Positions 1 through 7,547 of a stretch of DNA of 22,939 nucleotides are shown here, in pieces. The notes under the pieces were generated by a model. The model saw only the letters and a program-made list of their open reading frames with translations, was not told the DNA's origin and did not search any database. The position numbers and the translations under genes are program-made. Location of the stretch: positions 1 through 22,939 of the forward strand of contig JAFVAA010000321.1 in NCBI GenBank assembly GCA_017476305.1, in the 5' to 3' direction. Positions within the stretch are counted from its first letter, which is position 1; each line of letters opens with the position of its first letter. Origin of the DNA: Lachnospiraceae bacterium. Lineage in GTDB: Bacteria > Bacillota > Clostridia > Lachnospirales > Lachnospiraceae.

Positions 1-2150
1 TACTCCTCCGAAGATTGTTTTATCCTGTCTTCAAACCTTCCAATCGGCGTATCGCTTATGATTTTCTGCTCTAATTCAAACCAGAATTTCGAGCCCGACC
101 CGTAAACACTCTCCACCTGCAGACGGCTTCCCATCATAAAAAGCAGCTCCTGCGTGATATTCATCCCCAGACCGTTTCCCTCAATCTGCCGGTTTCTTTT
201 TTCCTCGATTCTCTGAAACGCATCAAACAGCTTCGGTAAATCCTCTTCTTTGATGCCGATTCCTGTATCCTCCACTTCACAGCGTAAAATTTCCACATCG
301 CCCTCTCTGCGTCCATCAATCCGAAGCGTTACAGAGCCTGTCGGTGTATACTTCACCGCATTTGTCAAAATATTCGTCAAAACCTGCTTTACTCTGACCT
401 CATCACCGTACAGCTCCGATGGAAGCTCCTCAGAAACATGCACGAAAAATTCCAGCTCCTTTTTTTCTGCCCGAAGGCGTGTCATCTGTGCCAGATCATG
501 AATCATGCTGGACAAGTCATACCGCTCGGATACAATCTCCATCTTTCCTGACTCAATTCTGGAAACATCTAGGATATCATTGATCAGTGTCAGCAGAGTA
601 TTTCCCGCACTCTGAATATCCATCGCATATCCTCTGATCTGCTTTTCCCCGCTTTCCCGTAAAATCATTTCATTCAGTCCCAGCACTGCATTGATCGGGG
701 TTCTGATTTCATGGGACATATTTGATAAAAAGCTGGACTTCGCCCGGCTCGCAGAGCGCGCTTCCTCAGCCAACTCCTCTAAATCCTCTGTCACAGCACG
801 CATAAAATTCATCAGCCGGAACTCTATCGGTATGTGAAGCTTCTGGATATCTGCAGACAGCTTTCTTAACCTTTCCTCCTCTGTCTCCTCCTTTGCTGAC
901 TCTTTCTCCGCTGCCGGAGAATCCTCTTTCTTTATCCCCGCTAACTCCGGGGTTATCCCTGCGCCGACCTCGCAGGTCTCATATTTCGAAGGATGCACTG
1001 CTCCGGGCTTTCCTTCCCGGAGCCCTACTGCGACTAAAACACTGTTTAGCTCCCAGCCAGTCCCATGGTGTCTGTAAATCTCAGAATTTCCATGAAGATA
1101 TGATAACTCCGGTCCAAACTCCCTATAGTAATTCAGCTCTATCTTTTCCAATTCCTTCAAAAAAATGACGCGGTTCATACACACGATTAAAAACATCCCT
1201 TCCGGAACGAAATCCCTGTAACGGTAGCTGTCGTAAAAAGCTTCTGTCTGAATATTATCGACAACCCCATAAGAAAACCGAATATGGTCTCCTTCATGCA
1301 GCGGGGCCGCAAACATCATACTTCCATCCGGATAGCACCCTGCCGGAATTCTGGCAGCCACCCCCTCCGGTTTATCAATCGTAATGGGAAATTCACAAAT
1401 ATTTGCCATGATGGCATTTGTATCTTCTAACCCCATGTATTTTCTATAGATTTCAGCTGCCGGTCTGTGGTCAATCTCCAGGACATGAAATACCCCATCC
1501 ATCTTCGTAATGGTCATCTGCTTTCCTATCGGTGTCCAGCCATAGATACAGGAAACCTTTAGATAGATTTCCTCTCCCGAAAAGACGACAGCGATCATAT
1601 GCTCCTCGTAGCAATCCTCCTCGTCAAATACATATCCCACACCGTCCGTCTCAAAAAAACTCGAAAAAGCAGAAGGCGCACCAAAGACAGGAAGCTCCTC
1701 GATTCCTTTCTCTGCTTCCGCTAACATTTCATCCAGATTCCGAAAAAGCTCTGCCAAAAAAATCATGGCACCTTTTGCGGATTTCTGTGATTTTACATCC
1801 TCATTCAGAGCCCTCCCAAGCTCCCTGTCCGAAAACCTTTTTAAATCATAGTGAAAAATCGTAAATGTTTTTTCTTCAAAAAAAAGAAAACTAAAGATTG
1901 AACATTCTCTCTGCAGCTCTAAAAAATTCCACTCATTCCTGTGATTTATGCCTGCGATTTCTGTCTTTGGCAAAAATTCTCTGACTTTCTCTGTTTTCTT
2001 TTTGATTTTAAGCTTGTCCCAATTCTGTTCATACACTACTAAAAGCACCTGCTTTGCACTTTTATAAGCAGGCATCTCCTGAACCTCCTGTAAAACCTTT
2101 TCCAATTTCCCATGATCAAAATCATAAATCTGATATGTTTTCTGAAGCAT
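1..2150 (-). CDS. FIST-domain sensor histidine kinase (3' end cut by window edge)
   Basis: The first 716 residues are visible without interruption, from an ATG at 2150 behind a good ribosome site (AGGAGA). The N-terminal ~370 residues look like FIST_N/FIST_C sensory domains, which are known to bind small ligands. A short charged linker leads to a HisKA dimerisation helix with the H-box SHEIRTP (phospho-acceptor His480). The HATPase domain follows, with an N-box around Asn597 (LTNAVKYT), a G1 box (DTGIGI) and a G2 box (GNGLGM). No membrane segment or signal peptide is visible, so the kinase should be cytosolic. Family members often continue into receiver and HPt domains, but the gene runs off the window before this can be seen. 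The preceding DUF1186 gene ends 55 bp upstream with no terminator between them, so co-transcription is possible. Confidence 0.9.
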   Translation of the reverse strand, partial: MLQKTYQIYDFDHGKLEKVLQEVQEMPAYKSAKQVLLVVYEQNWDKLKIKKKTEKVREFLPKTEIAGINHRNEWNFLELQRECSIFSFLFFEEKTFTIFHYDLKRFSDRELGRALNEDVKSQKSAKGAMIFLAELFRNLDEMLAEAEKGIEELPVFGAPSAFSSFFETDGVGYVFDEEDCYEEHMIAVVFSGEEIYLKVSCIYGWTPIGKQMTITKMDGVFHVLEIDHRPAAEIYRKYMGLEDTNAIMANICEFPITIDKPEGVAARIPAGCYPDGSMMFAAPLHEGDHIRFSYGVVDNIQTEAFYDSYRYRDFVPEGMFLIVCMNRVIFLKELEKIELNYYREFGPELSYLHGNSEIYRHHGTGWELNSVLVAVGLREGKPGAVHPSKYETCEVGAGITPELAGIKKEDSPAAEKESAKEETEEERLRKLSADIQKLHIPIEFRLMNFMRAVTEDLEELAEEARSASRAKSSFLSNMSHEIRTPINAVLGLNEMILRESGEKQIRGYAMDIQSAGNTLLTLINDILDVSRIESGKMEIVSERYDLSSMIHDLAQMTRLRAEKKELEFFVHVSEELPSELYGDEVRVKQVLTNILTNAVKYTPTGSVTLRIDGRREGDVEILRCEVEDTGIGIKEEDLPKLFDAFQRIEEKRNRQIEGNGLGMNITQELLFMMGSRLQVESVYGSGSKFWFELEQKIISDTPIGRFEDRIKQSSEE

Positions 2151-2205
2151 ATTTTCTCCTCATCTTTTCTTTTCCAATTGGCACGCAGCGTATTTTCCCC
2201 TTACT

Positions 2206-3516
2206 TTACTGATTCATCTCCCTCCAAACCTTTTCAACCACCTCATAAATTGCCCTATTTCCATTTTTCTCCAGCAAATCCAAAAACTTTCCCATCCATT
2301 CCTTACAAGTATAATGAATACTGTATTTCTGATCATATTCCGAAAAGGTGCGGATTTCTTCTTTTTTCGTCTTTTTCACAAACAGCTCAAATGCCTGCTC
2401 TAAATATAATACAGAGCGTTTCTCCTCTTTTTCCTCATTCCTGTTCCATATCAGTCCCGGACGGTGTTTCAGTCCCAGATACAAAATCCGGTCAATTTCT
2501 ATCGCATCTGCATCAAAATAGTCCTCTAAATACTCTCTGCCCTCCTGACGTTCCTCGCCGATATAGGGATACTCTCTAAGACATTGCTTCCTCTCCTCTT
2601 CGCTTTCTATCTGATCCAACAGAGATTTCGGCTTATTCAGACAGCAATGCTTATATTTCTTCCCACTGCCACATGGACAGGGATCGTTTCTCCCTATCTT
2701 GCCTTTCTTCTTCTGATTCTTTTCTTCCTTCTCTTTCTCTCGCAAAAGCCTTTCGTATTCCTTTCTTTTTTCCTTCCTCTCCTGTTCTGACTTCTCATCT
2801 TCAAACATCGCCCAGCCCTGCAGCATATCGATTGTTTGTATCGGAGTATCACAAAATTTTTTTTCAGAATCCCGATATTCAAACATATAGTCTACACAAT
2901 CTGCATATTCTCCAAGTGTCATGAGATTCATTAAACCATTATCATATAAATATTTTATTTCCGAAAGCATGTCCACAAAATGACAGTCACAGATCACATT
3001 TGCCAGAGCATCATAAAAATAACTATACTCCTCTCCACTATGCACACCTTCTTTTAAAAATTCCTTCCAATCCTGCTTCCCTATCGTCCCATCCAGATAT
3101 AACTGTCCCATCACATCCAATAATGCTGACCTTGCATATTCATCCGCGTTTTCATTTAAAATACCTTTTTTCAAAAGTGCCAGATCACCATTATAGGTAT
3201 TATAGAGAATATCATTAAATCCTGCAGTGATGACATCTCCAAGCACATAGTCCAACTCTTCCCGTGGCATTGTCGCAAGTTCCATAAACTTCGGAAAAAA
3301 CTCTCTATCCTGAAATTCTCCCAGTAAAAACAAAGAATAGAAGCAGAGTAAATCATCCTCTGTACTATCCACATCCTCCATGGCACTTTCTATGGAAGCA
3401 CGAAGTATCGGAATCGCTTCCTCCTTACAGGCTGCCACTGTTTCTAAAGCAGCTCGTGGAAATATTCTGTCCGCATGTGAAAGTACCTCGATTGCACTTT
3501 GTAATTCAGTCACCAT
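2206..3516 (-). CDS. DUF1186/SEC-C motif protein
   Basis: A 436-residue protein. The N-terminal ~230 residues are all-helical and resemble DUF1186 (HEAT-like) proteins. A Lys/Glu-rich coiled-coil stretch leads to a SEC-C zinc motif (RNDPCPCGSGKKYKHCC). The remaining ~130 residues are charged and unassigned. SEC-C motifs bind zinc and occur at the end of SecA and in many accessory proteins, so the motif alone does not fix a function. I chose the ATG at 3516 because AGAGAGG sits at the right distance upstream. The reading frame stays open 23 codons further, but that stretch lacks a ribosome site and overlaps a leader ORF. The product is probably cytosolic; its role is unknown. Confidence 0.85.
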   Translation of the reverse strand: MVTELQSAIEVLSHADRIFPRAALETVAACKEEAIPILRASIESAMEDVDSTEDDLLCFYSLFLLGEFQDREFFPKFMELATMPREELDYVLGDVITAGFNDILYNTYNGDLALLKKGILNENADEYARSALLDVMGQLYLDGTIGKQDWKEFLKEGVHSGEEYSYFYDALANVICDCHFVDMLSEIKYLYDNGLMNLMTLGEYADCVDYMFEYRDSEKKFCDTPIQTIDMLQGWAMFEDEKSEQERKEKRKEYERLLREKEKEEKNQKKKGKIGRNDPCPCGSGKKYKHCCLNKPKSLLDQIESEEERKQCLREYPYIGEERQEGREYLEDYFDADAIEIDRILYLGLKHRPGLIWNRNEEKEEKRSVLYLEQAFELFVKKTKKEEIRTFSEYDQKYSIHYTCKEWMGKFLDLLEKNGNRAIYEVVEKVWREMNQ

Positions 3517-3562
3517 TTTATCCTCTCTTTCTTTGAAACAATATTCTTTCGCTCTATCACCA

Positions 3563-3607
3563 TCATAATTCCTGCCTGATACCATAAAAGGCAGGGCTTA
3601 GCTGCAT
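3563..3607 (-). CDS. Possible 14-residue leader peptide upstream of the DUF1186 gene
   Basis: ATG at 3607 follows a strong Shine-Dalgarno sequence (AGAGGAG) and encodes MQLSPAFYGIRQEL before TGA. The ORF spans a small inverted repeat (CCTGCC at 3571-3576 with GGCAGG at 3590-3595). It ends 46 bp before the DUF1186 start codon. This arrangement could couple translation or act as an attenuator. The strong ribosome site is what is seen; expression and function are inference. Confidence 0.3.
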   Translation of the reverse strand: MQLSPAFYGIRQEL

Positions 3608-3650
3608 ATATACTCCTCTTTTTTCTTTATATATACGGATTAACACTAAT

Positions 3651-3714
3651 ATTTGCCTGGCTTTCGTGGAAACAGACAGTCAGCCAGTGTCTGTTTTACG
3701 AAAGCCGACAAATT
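3651..3714. repeat. Long imperfect inverted repeat
   Basis: GGCTTTCGT, then two unpaired bases, then AAACAGACA at 3659-3678, faces TGTCTGTTT, one base, then ACGAAAGCC at 3688-3706. The loop is 9 nt. Pairing can extend weakly outward into AAATATT/AATTT. No T-run follows on either strand, so it is not a standard terminator. It lies in the 348-bp gap between the DUF1186 gene and the 75-aa ORF. It could be a regulator binding site, an RNA structure or a remnant of a mobile repeat. Confidence 0.6.
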
Positions 3715-3864
3715 TAAACGTTAATGAGTATAATATAACATGGCAAATCCCATTTGTCATTAAAAACTATGTTTTGCACGACAAAAAATACCCTCCTGTG
3801 ATATTGCTTTACCGCAGAAAGGCATTTTTAACATTCCGGCGAAAACCAGGCTCCGAGCCACCAT

Positions 3865-4092
3865 TTACACCACCGCTTTTTCCTTTTTCAGTTCCTGATA
3901 GACCTTTTCCGAATCGAAATCCGGCAGGGAGCGGTTAATGATATCATAGATTTCCCGAATGACTGTCTCCTCCTCTACCAAGTCTTCCGCAATCTGCGCC
4001 GGTTCCTGACCGCGGAGCATTTTTTTATATATTTGTCGAATCAGGCGCTCCATCAGGCCTTTCTCCCATGCATCATCTAAAAATGTCCTCAT
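3865..4092 (-). CDS. Small helical protein resembling the C-terminal tail of Rpn-type proteins
   Basis: A 75-residue product from the ATG at 4092, preceded by GGAGAGG; the frame stays open 23 codons further upstream without a ribosome site. It is all-helical and charged, ending in AEDLVEEETVIREIYDII and a Lys/Glu-rich tail. To me it resembles the C-terminal segment that follows the PD-(D/E)XK domain in clostridial Rpn-like proteins. No nuclease domain precedes it here, so it may be a detached tail of a decayed gene or a stand-alone small protein. A fuller Rpn-like gene lies 450 bp upstream, which favours the remnant view. The family link is from memory and tentative. Confidence 0.5.
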   Translation of the reverse strand: MRTFLDDAWEKGLMERLIRQIYKKMLRGQEPAQIAEDLVEEETVIREIYDIINRSLPDFDSEKVYQELKKEKAVV

Positions 4093-4213
4093 ATTTTTCA
4101 CCTCTCCCTTTCTCTGCACTGCATTATTCTGTAAATTCCCAAGCCAGAATACAAACTCCATATCTTCAAAATTGAATTAAGAGTTGTAAAGGATTTTTAC
4201 TATATTGGCAGTT

Positions 4214-4387
4214 TTATTGAAATAAATTTTCAAGGGCTTCTAAATCCAAATCATAAGACGAAAGCTTCATTTTGGTTAATAAAATTCGTCTGTCAAGCAC
4301 TTTATTTTCTTCTTTGTTTGCTGCTTTTATTTCCAGAAGCATAAAATATTGGTCAATAAGCATTTGCTTTGTTTCTTCATCTGACAT
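4214..4387 (-). CDS. Hypothetical 57-residue protein
   Basis: A short uninterrupted frame from the ATG at 4387 to a TAA at 4214-4216. It begins MSDEETKQMLIDQYFMLLEI and continues as a charged amphipathic helix pair. Only a weak GTGG-type ribosome site is present. It has no membrane segment or recognised motif. Base composition and helix-forming residues look coding-like, but the small size makes chance possible. It sits between the Rpn-like gene and the 75-aa ORF, all on the same strand. Confidence 0.4.
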   Translation of the reverse strand: MSDEETKQMLIDQYFMLLEIKAANKEENKVLDRRILLTKMKLSSYDLDLEALENLFQ

Positions 4388-4454
4388 AGATACCCACTTT
4401 CTACCTTTACAACCCTTTGTTTAATTATCAAAATATCCATACTTTGAACATCTC

Positions 4455-4520
4455 GAAGCCGCCAAAGCATCGAAGATGCGTTATGCTTTTCATCGCATAA
4501 GCTCTCTGCACGATGGCTTC
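4455..4520. other. Nested hairpin cluster downstream of the Rpn-like gene
   Basis: GAAGCC (4455-4460) can pair with GGCTTC (4515-4520). This encloses GCATC-gaa-GATGC (4467-4479) and TTATGC-8 nt-GCATAA (4481-4500). The stretch is more GC-rich than its surroundings and is non-coding in the minus frames. No T-tract follows, so it is not an obvious terminator. It could be a structured RNA, or a REP-like or IS200/IS605-type end. Confidence 0.45.
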
Positions 4521-4540
4521 ACTTTTGATTCACATATTCA

Positions 4541-5530
4541 TTATACGTGTATCAATCCCGCATCATATTCCTCAATCTTTCCTTTCGCATCCTCTTCAGA
4601 ATACTGGAACTGTGCCGAAATATCTATTGCAATTTCGTAATCTGTTGCTCCATATTTTCTTGACGTTATAATAAGCTGTGCAATTCTTTTATTATCTGTA
4701 ACTTCCTCTACCTGCTTCTCAACTCTCTCCTTTACCTGTTCTTCTACCTGCTTCTCAACTCTCTCCTTTACCTGCTCCTCCACCTTCTTTTTTACCTGCA
4801 TATCCACAATCTTTTTTATCTCAGGTGCAAAAATTTCGATCAAAGCTTCACTCATACCATCATCCTCCTTCCTCAATAGTTCTATCAGCTCTATATTTGC
4901 CCTGGCACTCACTTCAAGAACCGAATCCGCAAATTCCCGTTTCCCCTGTTCTGTAATCCGGCTTACCGTTTCCAAAAAATTCCACATCTCCTGCTTCTGC
5001 ATATGAGCAGAAAGTGCCCTCAACCACACATGACTTGCAGCGTCTAATTCCTTGCCGACTACAATCTGAACAGGAAAGAGATACTTTTCCTCCAAATAAT
5101 AAATCCCACAAAACGGATTGCTGATTTCTGCACCATGCTCTTTTAAATACAGAAACAAATCTTCCGGGTTCCCCTCCCTCATAAGTGTTACAGTAATATC
5201 ATCCGCAGAAATTGCATCTACCGTGTCCCCATACGACTTATACAATGCCGCATATGCAAGTACCTTATACAATGTATCCACGCTAAGAGAGTCTTCAGGT
5301 GACTTGTATTCTAAAAGGTTATGTCTCCTGAAAAATTTTCCAATCTCATTTTTTATCTTAACCCCGGCTGTTTTTTTAATCACCAAGAGGTCAATTTCTA
5401 ATGGTCTCTTATTCAGATTGTATTCGTCTTCAAAGAACAAATCCTCCCGGTTCTCTTCAAGCTCCAGATTCATTGCCGCCACAAATCCCGGATGCCATTG
5501 TATCTTGCCATCCATCTCCATCCCACTCAT
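4541..5530 (-). CDS. Rpn-like PD-(D/E)XK nuclease/transposase-family protein
   Basis: A 329-residue protein. The N-terminal half carries a plausible PD-(D/E)XK core: Asp47 in EIDLLVIKK, and Glu74/Lys76 in LLEYKSPED. Rpn (recombination-promoting nuclease) relatives cleave DNA and are frequent, often mobile, in Lachnospiraceae. The C-terminal part has a Lys/Glu/Val coiled coil built from two copies of a 12-residue unit. After that comes a short tail of the kind typical of these proteins. I chose the ATG at 5530. It has AGGTG at a good distance, and the -10 box at 5554-5559 rules out the upstream TTG, which overlaps the promoter. A specific biological role cannot be assigned. Confidence 0.65.
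   Translation of the reverse strand: MSGMEMDGKIQWHPGFVAAMNLELEENREDLFFEDEYNLNKRPLEIDLLVIKKTAGVKIKNEIGKFFRRHNLLEYKSPEDSLSVDTLYKVLAYAALYKSYGDTVDAISADDITVTLMREGNPEDLFLYLKEHGAEISNPFCGIYYLEEKYLFPVQIVVGKELDAASHVWLRALSAHMQKQEMWNFLETVSRITEQGKREFADSVLEVSARANIELIELLRKEDDGMSEALIEIFAPEIKKIVDMQVKKKVEEQVKERVEKQVEEQVKERVEKQVEEVTDNKRIAQLIITSRKYGATDYEIAIDISAQFQYSEEDAKGKIEEYDAGLIHV
4710..4781 (-). repeat. Two tandem 36-bp coding repeats (coiled coil)
   Basis: Two near-identical 36-bp units, 4710-4745 and 4746-4781, encode a 12-residue heptad-like unit (KQVEEQVKERVE) at about residues 250-274 of the Rpn-like protein. Degenerate versions flank them. Such repeats are prone to copy-number change by slippage, which would alter coiled-coil length without breaking the frame. 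Confidence 0.85.
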
Positions 5531-5553
5531 TTCATCACCTGCCTCTTTCTGCA

Positions 5554-5559
5554 ATTATA
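5554..5559 (-). promoter_or_regulatory. Extended -10 promoter for the Rpn-like gene
   Basis: The minus strand reads TGGTGTATAATTG, a perfect TATAAT. No good -35 is present at 17 bp; a TTGAAA lies 27 bp upstream, too far. Transcription would start about 17-20 bases before the chosen ATG at 5530, giving a short leader. Confidence 0.5.
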
Positions 5560-5852
5560 CACCAAATCCGGATAAAATACCACACCTTTCAAACACGAAA
5601 TTTCCTACTGTTGCGTTGTTTTCGGTCAACTATGCCACCACATCGCCTCCCTCAAACGCCTTATATTAGAAAATTTCAGACTGCGTAAAATGTGTATGTA
5701 ATTAGAAAATGTTATACTAGTCCAAAGTTTTCGGATTCATCGTCCCCATTACCAATGAATGAAAACAAAAATAGCAATATTTCATCTTCCCCATATCTAT
5801 CACTTTCTCTCTTTCACACAATATAATAAGAATCCTTTCTCCTCAAAACAAA
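5560..5852. other. Intergenic stretch with no supported gene
   Basis: About 290 bp, strongly AT-rich, between the radical SAM gene and the Rpn-like gene. Frames on both strands look like chance. No convincing terminator follows the radical SAM stop codon. A TTATACTAG at about 5710 could be a plus-strand -10, but it has no partner gene. Confidence 0.5.
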
Positions 5853-6374
5853 TCATACTGTATTTCTTACGCAGAACGGTGATTCATATAATTTTCCATG
5901 TGCAAAATAATTATACGAACGGCATCCTCCTGCACAGACTCTCCCATACGTACATTTCCTGCATTTTCCGGTCAAAAGTTCCGTTTTAAATCCCCTGTTA
6001 TACCGGAATGAATCCGGGCTTTCCCAGATTTCCTTTAGTGTAGAAGTCCGTACATTTCCCTCAATGAAATAATCATCATACATCGCCTCACAACCACGCA
6101 CATTTCCGATACTGTCAATCCCTATCTTCCTTTCCGTCAAAGCATTCACAATATCTGCCCAGTCCCCACGCATGAATACCTCACCACCAAGCAGAGAAAC
6201 CCTCTGACAACCCAAATCTGCTAACTGCCCTGCCACAGAAAGGCACTCCTCTAACGTAAGCTCATCCTCTCTTGCCTTTCCCGCCTTAGAACCGCAGTAG
6301 GCACAGGAAAAGCAGCAGGCAAGCGTGATTTCCCAGACACATGACTTCAAGCGATACTTCCTATGTTCTGCCAT
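5853..6374 (-). CDS. Radical SAM/SPASM protein with a large internal deletion
   Basis: A 173-residue protein; ATG at 6374 behind AGGTGA. Residues 20-27 carry the radical SAM CxxxCxxC motif (Cys20, Cys24, Cys27), followed by the GGE element. Right after residue ~85 the sequence jumps to a SPASM domain: GNVRGC (Cys95), EGNVR, LKEIWESPDSFRYNRGF, and the CxxC-x5-C-x3-C-x16-C series (Cys138, 141, 147, 151, 168). Complete relatives are about 350-450 residues, so most of the SAM barrel is missing although the frame is kept. SPASM enzymes usually modify ribosomal peptides or activate sulfatases. This copy is probably catalytically dead, or is a scaffold. It begins 53 bp after the ADP-ribosylglycohydrolase gene, likely in the same transcript. 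Confidence 0.8.
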   Translation of the reverse strand: MAEHRKYRLKSCVWEITLACCFSCAYCGSKAGKAREDELTLEECLSVAGQLADLGCQRVSLLGGEVFMRGDWADIVNALTERKIGIDSIGNVRGCEAMYDDYFIEGNVRTSTLKEIWESPDSFRYNRGFKTELLTGKCRKCTYGRVCAGGCRSYNYFAHGKLYESPFCVRNTV

Positions 6375-6427
6375 CTTTCACCTCATTTCTGCACTGATGT
6401 TCCTGTGCAACACCCGTTGCTGAACTG

Positions 6428-7519
6428 TTATCTCTTTTGGAAGATTCCACCCAAAAGTCTTTTTAACAAATCCTTTGATTTCCCCACAAATCCGGGTGAT
6501 GCATAGACCGTATTCATAGGTATTTCTTCATACGGTGGTGAGGCATAAAGCATTTTCATAGGCATATCCGATTCTGATGATTGTTCCACAGAATTCTTCA
6601 AGAATCGCGGAGATGCATAAAGATCTTCCATGGAAATATCCAGTTCCGGTGCATTATAAATGGTATTTTCTGAAATATCATCCGACCAGAAATCAGCCAT
6701 GTGGTTCTGAGGATATTCCCCTTGCCGAAGGGTTCGATAAAATCGTTTCAAAACAGCTTTCATATCCTCTCCTATCCTCTTTTCACATTCCTGTTGCAGA
6801 TTAACGGGAACTCCATAAAAAGCCTCGCCCATTGCCCCTGCAATATCAGCTAAAGTATCGCAGTCCCCTCCTAGCGAAACAGCTGTCCGTATCACAGTCT
6901 CAAAATCCTGTCCTTCCAAAAATGCAGTGACCGCCTCCGGGACAGTATTCTGGCAAGTAGCCATATTCCGATATCCCTGTCTGATTTCATCACACGTCCT
7001 GGAAAGATCATAACCAAAATTATCTTCTACATATCTTTTTATGGTGCTTTTATCCGCACCATTCCTTGCCATGAATATGACAGATGCCACTGCCTCCGCT
7101 CCTTTTACTCCCTCCGGATGATTATGTGTCACTTCTGCTGTCCATCGTGCCACCTCCCTGGTCTTCTCAAGAGTATCATACAGCCATCCTACTGAAGATA
7201 CTCTCATGGCAGAGCCATTTCCAAAGCTGTTATATGGTTCTGTCATATCCGAAAAGAGCCATCGGTAGAACATACCGCCATATCCTGCATAGGAATACTT
7301 TCTCCCCCACTTTTGCATGCTTTTCACCAGTCGTTCCTTCATCTCTGTTCCCGTGACACCGGTGCCGGCATCCATCAGTGCCTCCGCAACAGCCACAGTC
7401 ATGACCGTATCATCGGTAAAAACTGAATCCTCAGAAAAAAGTTCAAATTCCTTCGTCTTATTTCCACGATAAAATTCATAAGGACTCCCTATGATATCTC
7501 CCAAGATTGCTCCGTACAT
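6428..7519 (-). CDS. ADP-ribosylglycohydrolase (DraG-like) with C-terminal YASP repeat tail
   Basis: A 363-residue protein. Residues 1-265 form an ADP-ribosyl-hydrolase domain: GAILGDIIGSPYEF at the start, metal-binding TDDT (35-38), GSAMRVSSVGW (102-112), HNHPEG (132-137) and GGDCDTLADIAGAM (217-230). The metal-ligand Asp residues are present, so it should remove ADP-ribose from a protein, nucleic acid or small molecule. Residues 275-363 are an unusual tail with four related motifs around YASP or YNAP, ending in a basic amphipathic helix. I chose the ATG at 7519 because GGGGAGGAA precedes it and the domain starts there. The frame extends 34 codons further upstream without a ribosome site. 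The 440-aa gene ends 28 bp upstream and the radical SAM gene follows. Confidence 0.92.
   Translation of the reverse strand: MYGAILGDIIGSPYEFYRGNKTKEFELFSEDSVFTDDTVMTVAVAEALMDAGTGVTGTEMKERLVKSMQKWGRKYSYAGYGGMFYRWLFSDMTEPYNSFGNGSAMRVSSVGWLYDTLEKTREVARWTAEVTHNHPEGVKGAEAVASVIFMARNGADKSTIKRYVEDNFGYDLSRTCDEIRQGYRNMATCQNTVPEAVTAFLEGQDFETVIRTAVSLGGDCDTLADIAGAMGEAFYGVPVNLQQECEKRIGEDMKAVLKRFYRTLRQGEYPQNHMADFWSDDISENTIYNAPELDISMEDLYASPRFLKNSVEQSSESDMPMKMLYASPPYEEIPMNTVYASPGFVGKSKDLLKRLLGGIFQKR
6488..6676 (-). repeat. Four YASP-type motifs in the ADP-ribosylglycohydrolase tail
   Basis: Residues 282-293 (ISENTIYNAPEL), 295-306 (ISMEDLYASPRF), 319-330 (MPMKMLYASPPY) and 333-344 (IPMNTVYASPGF) share the pattern h-x-M/E-x-x-h-Y-A/N-S/A-P. 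The DNA copies are diverged. This shows selection on, or age of, the peptide motif rather than recent slippage. Confidence 0.85.
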
Positions 7520-7547
7520 AAAAATTCCTCCCCTGCATGACCAACTC

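Noticed and set aside
893..1168. Plus-strand ORF inside the FIST-histidine kinase gene
   Set aside because: The opposite frame codes a continuous sensor kinase with all motifs; this is a shadow.
3571..3595. Inverted repeat CCTGCC/GGCAGG as a terminator
   Set aside because: The stem is short, there is no T-run, and it lies upstream of the DUF1186 gene rather than after a gene.
4710..4781. CRISPR-like direct repeats
   Set aside because: The units are contiguous with no spacers and encode a coiled coil in frame.
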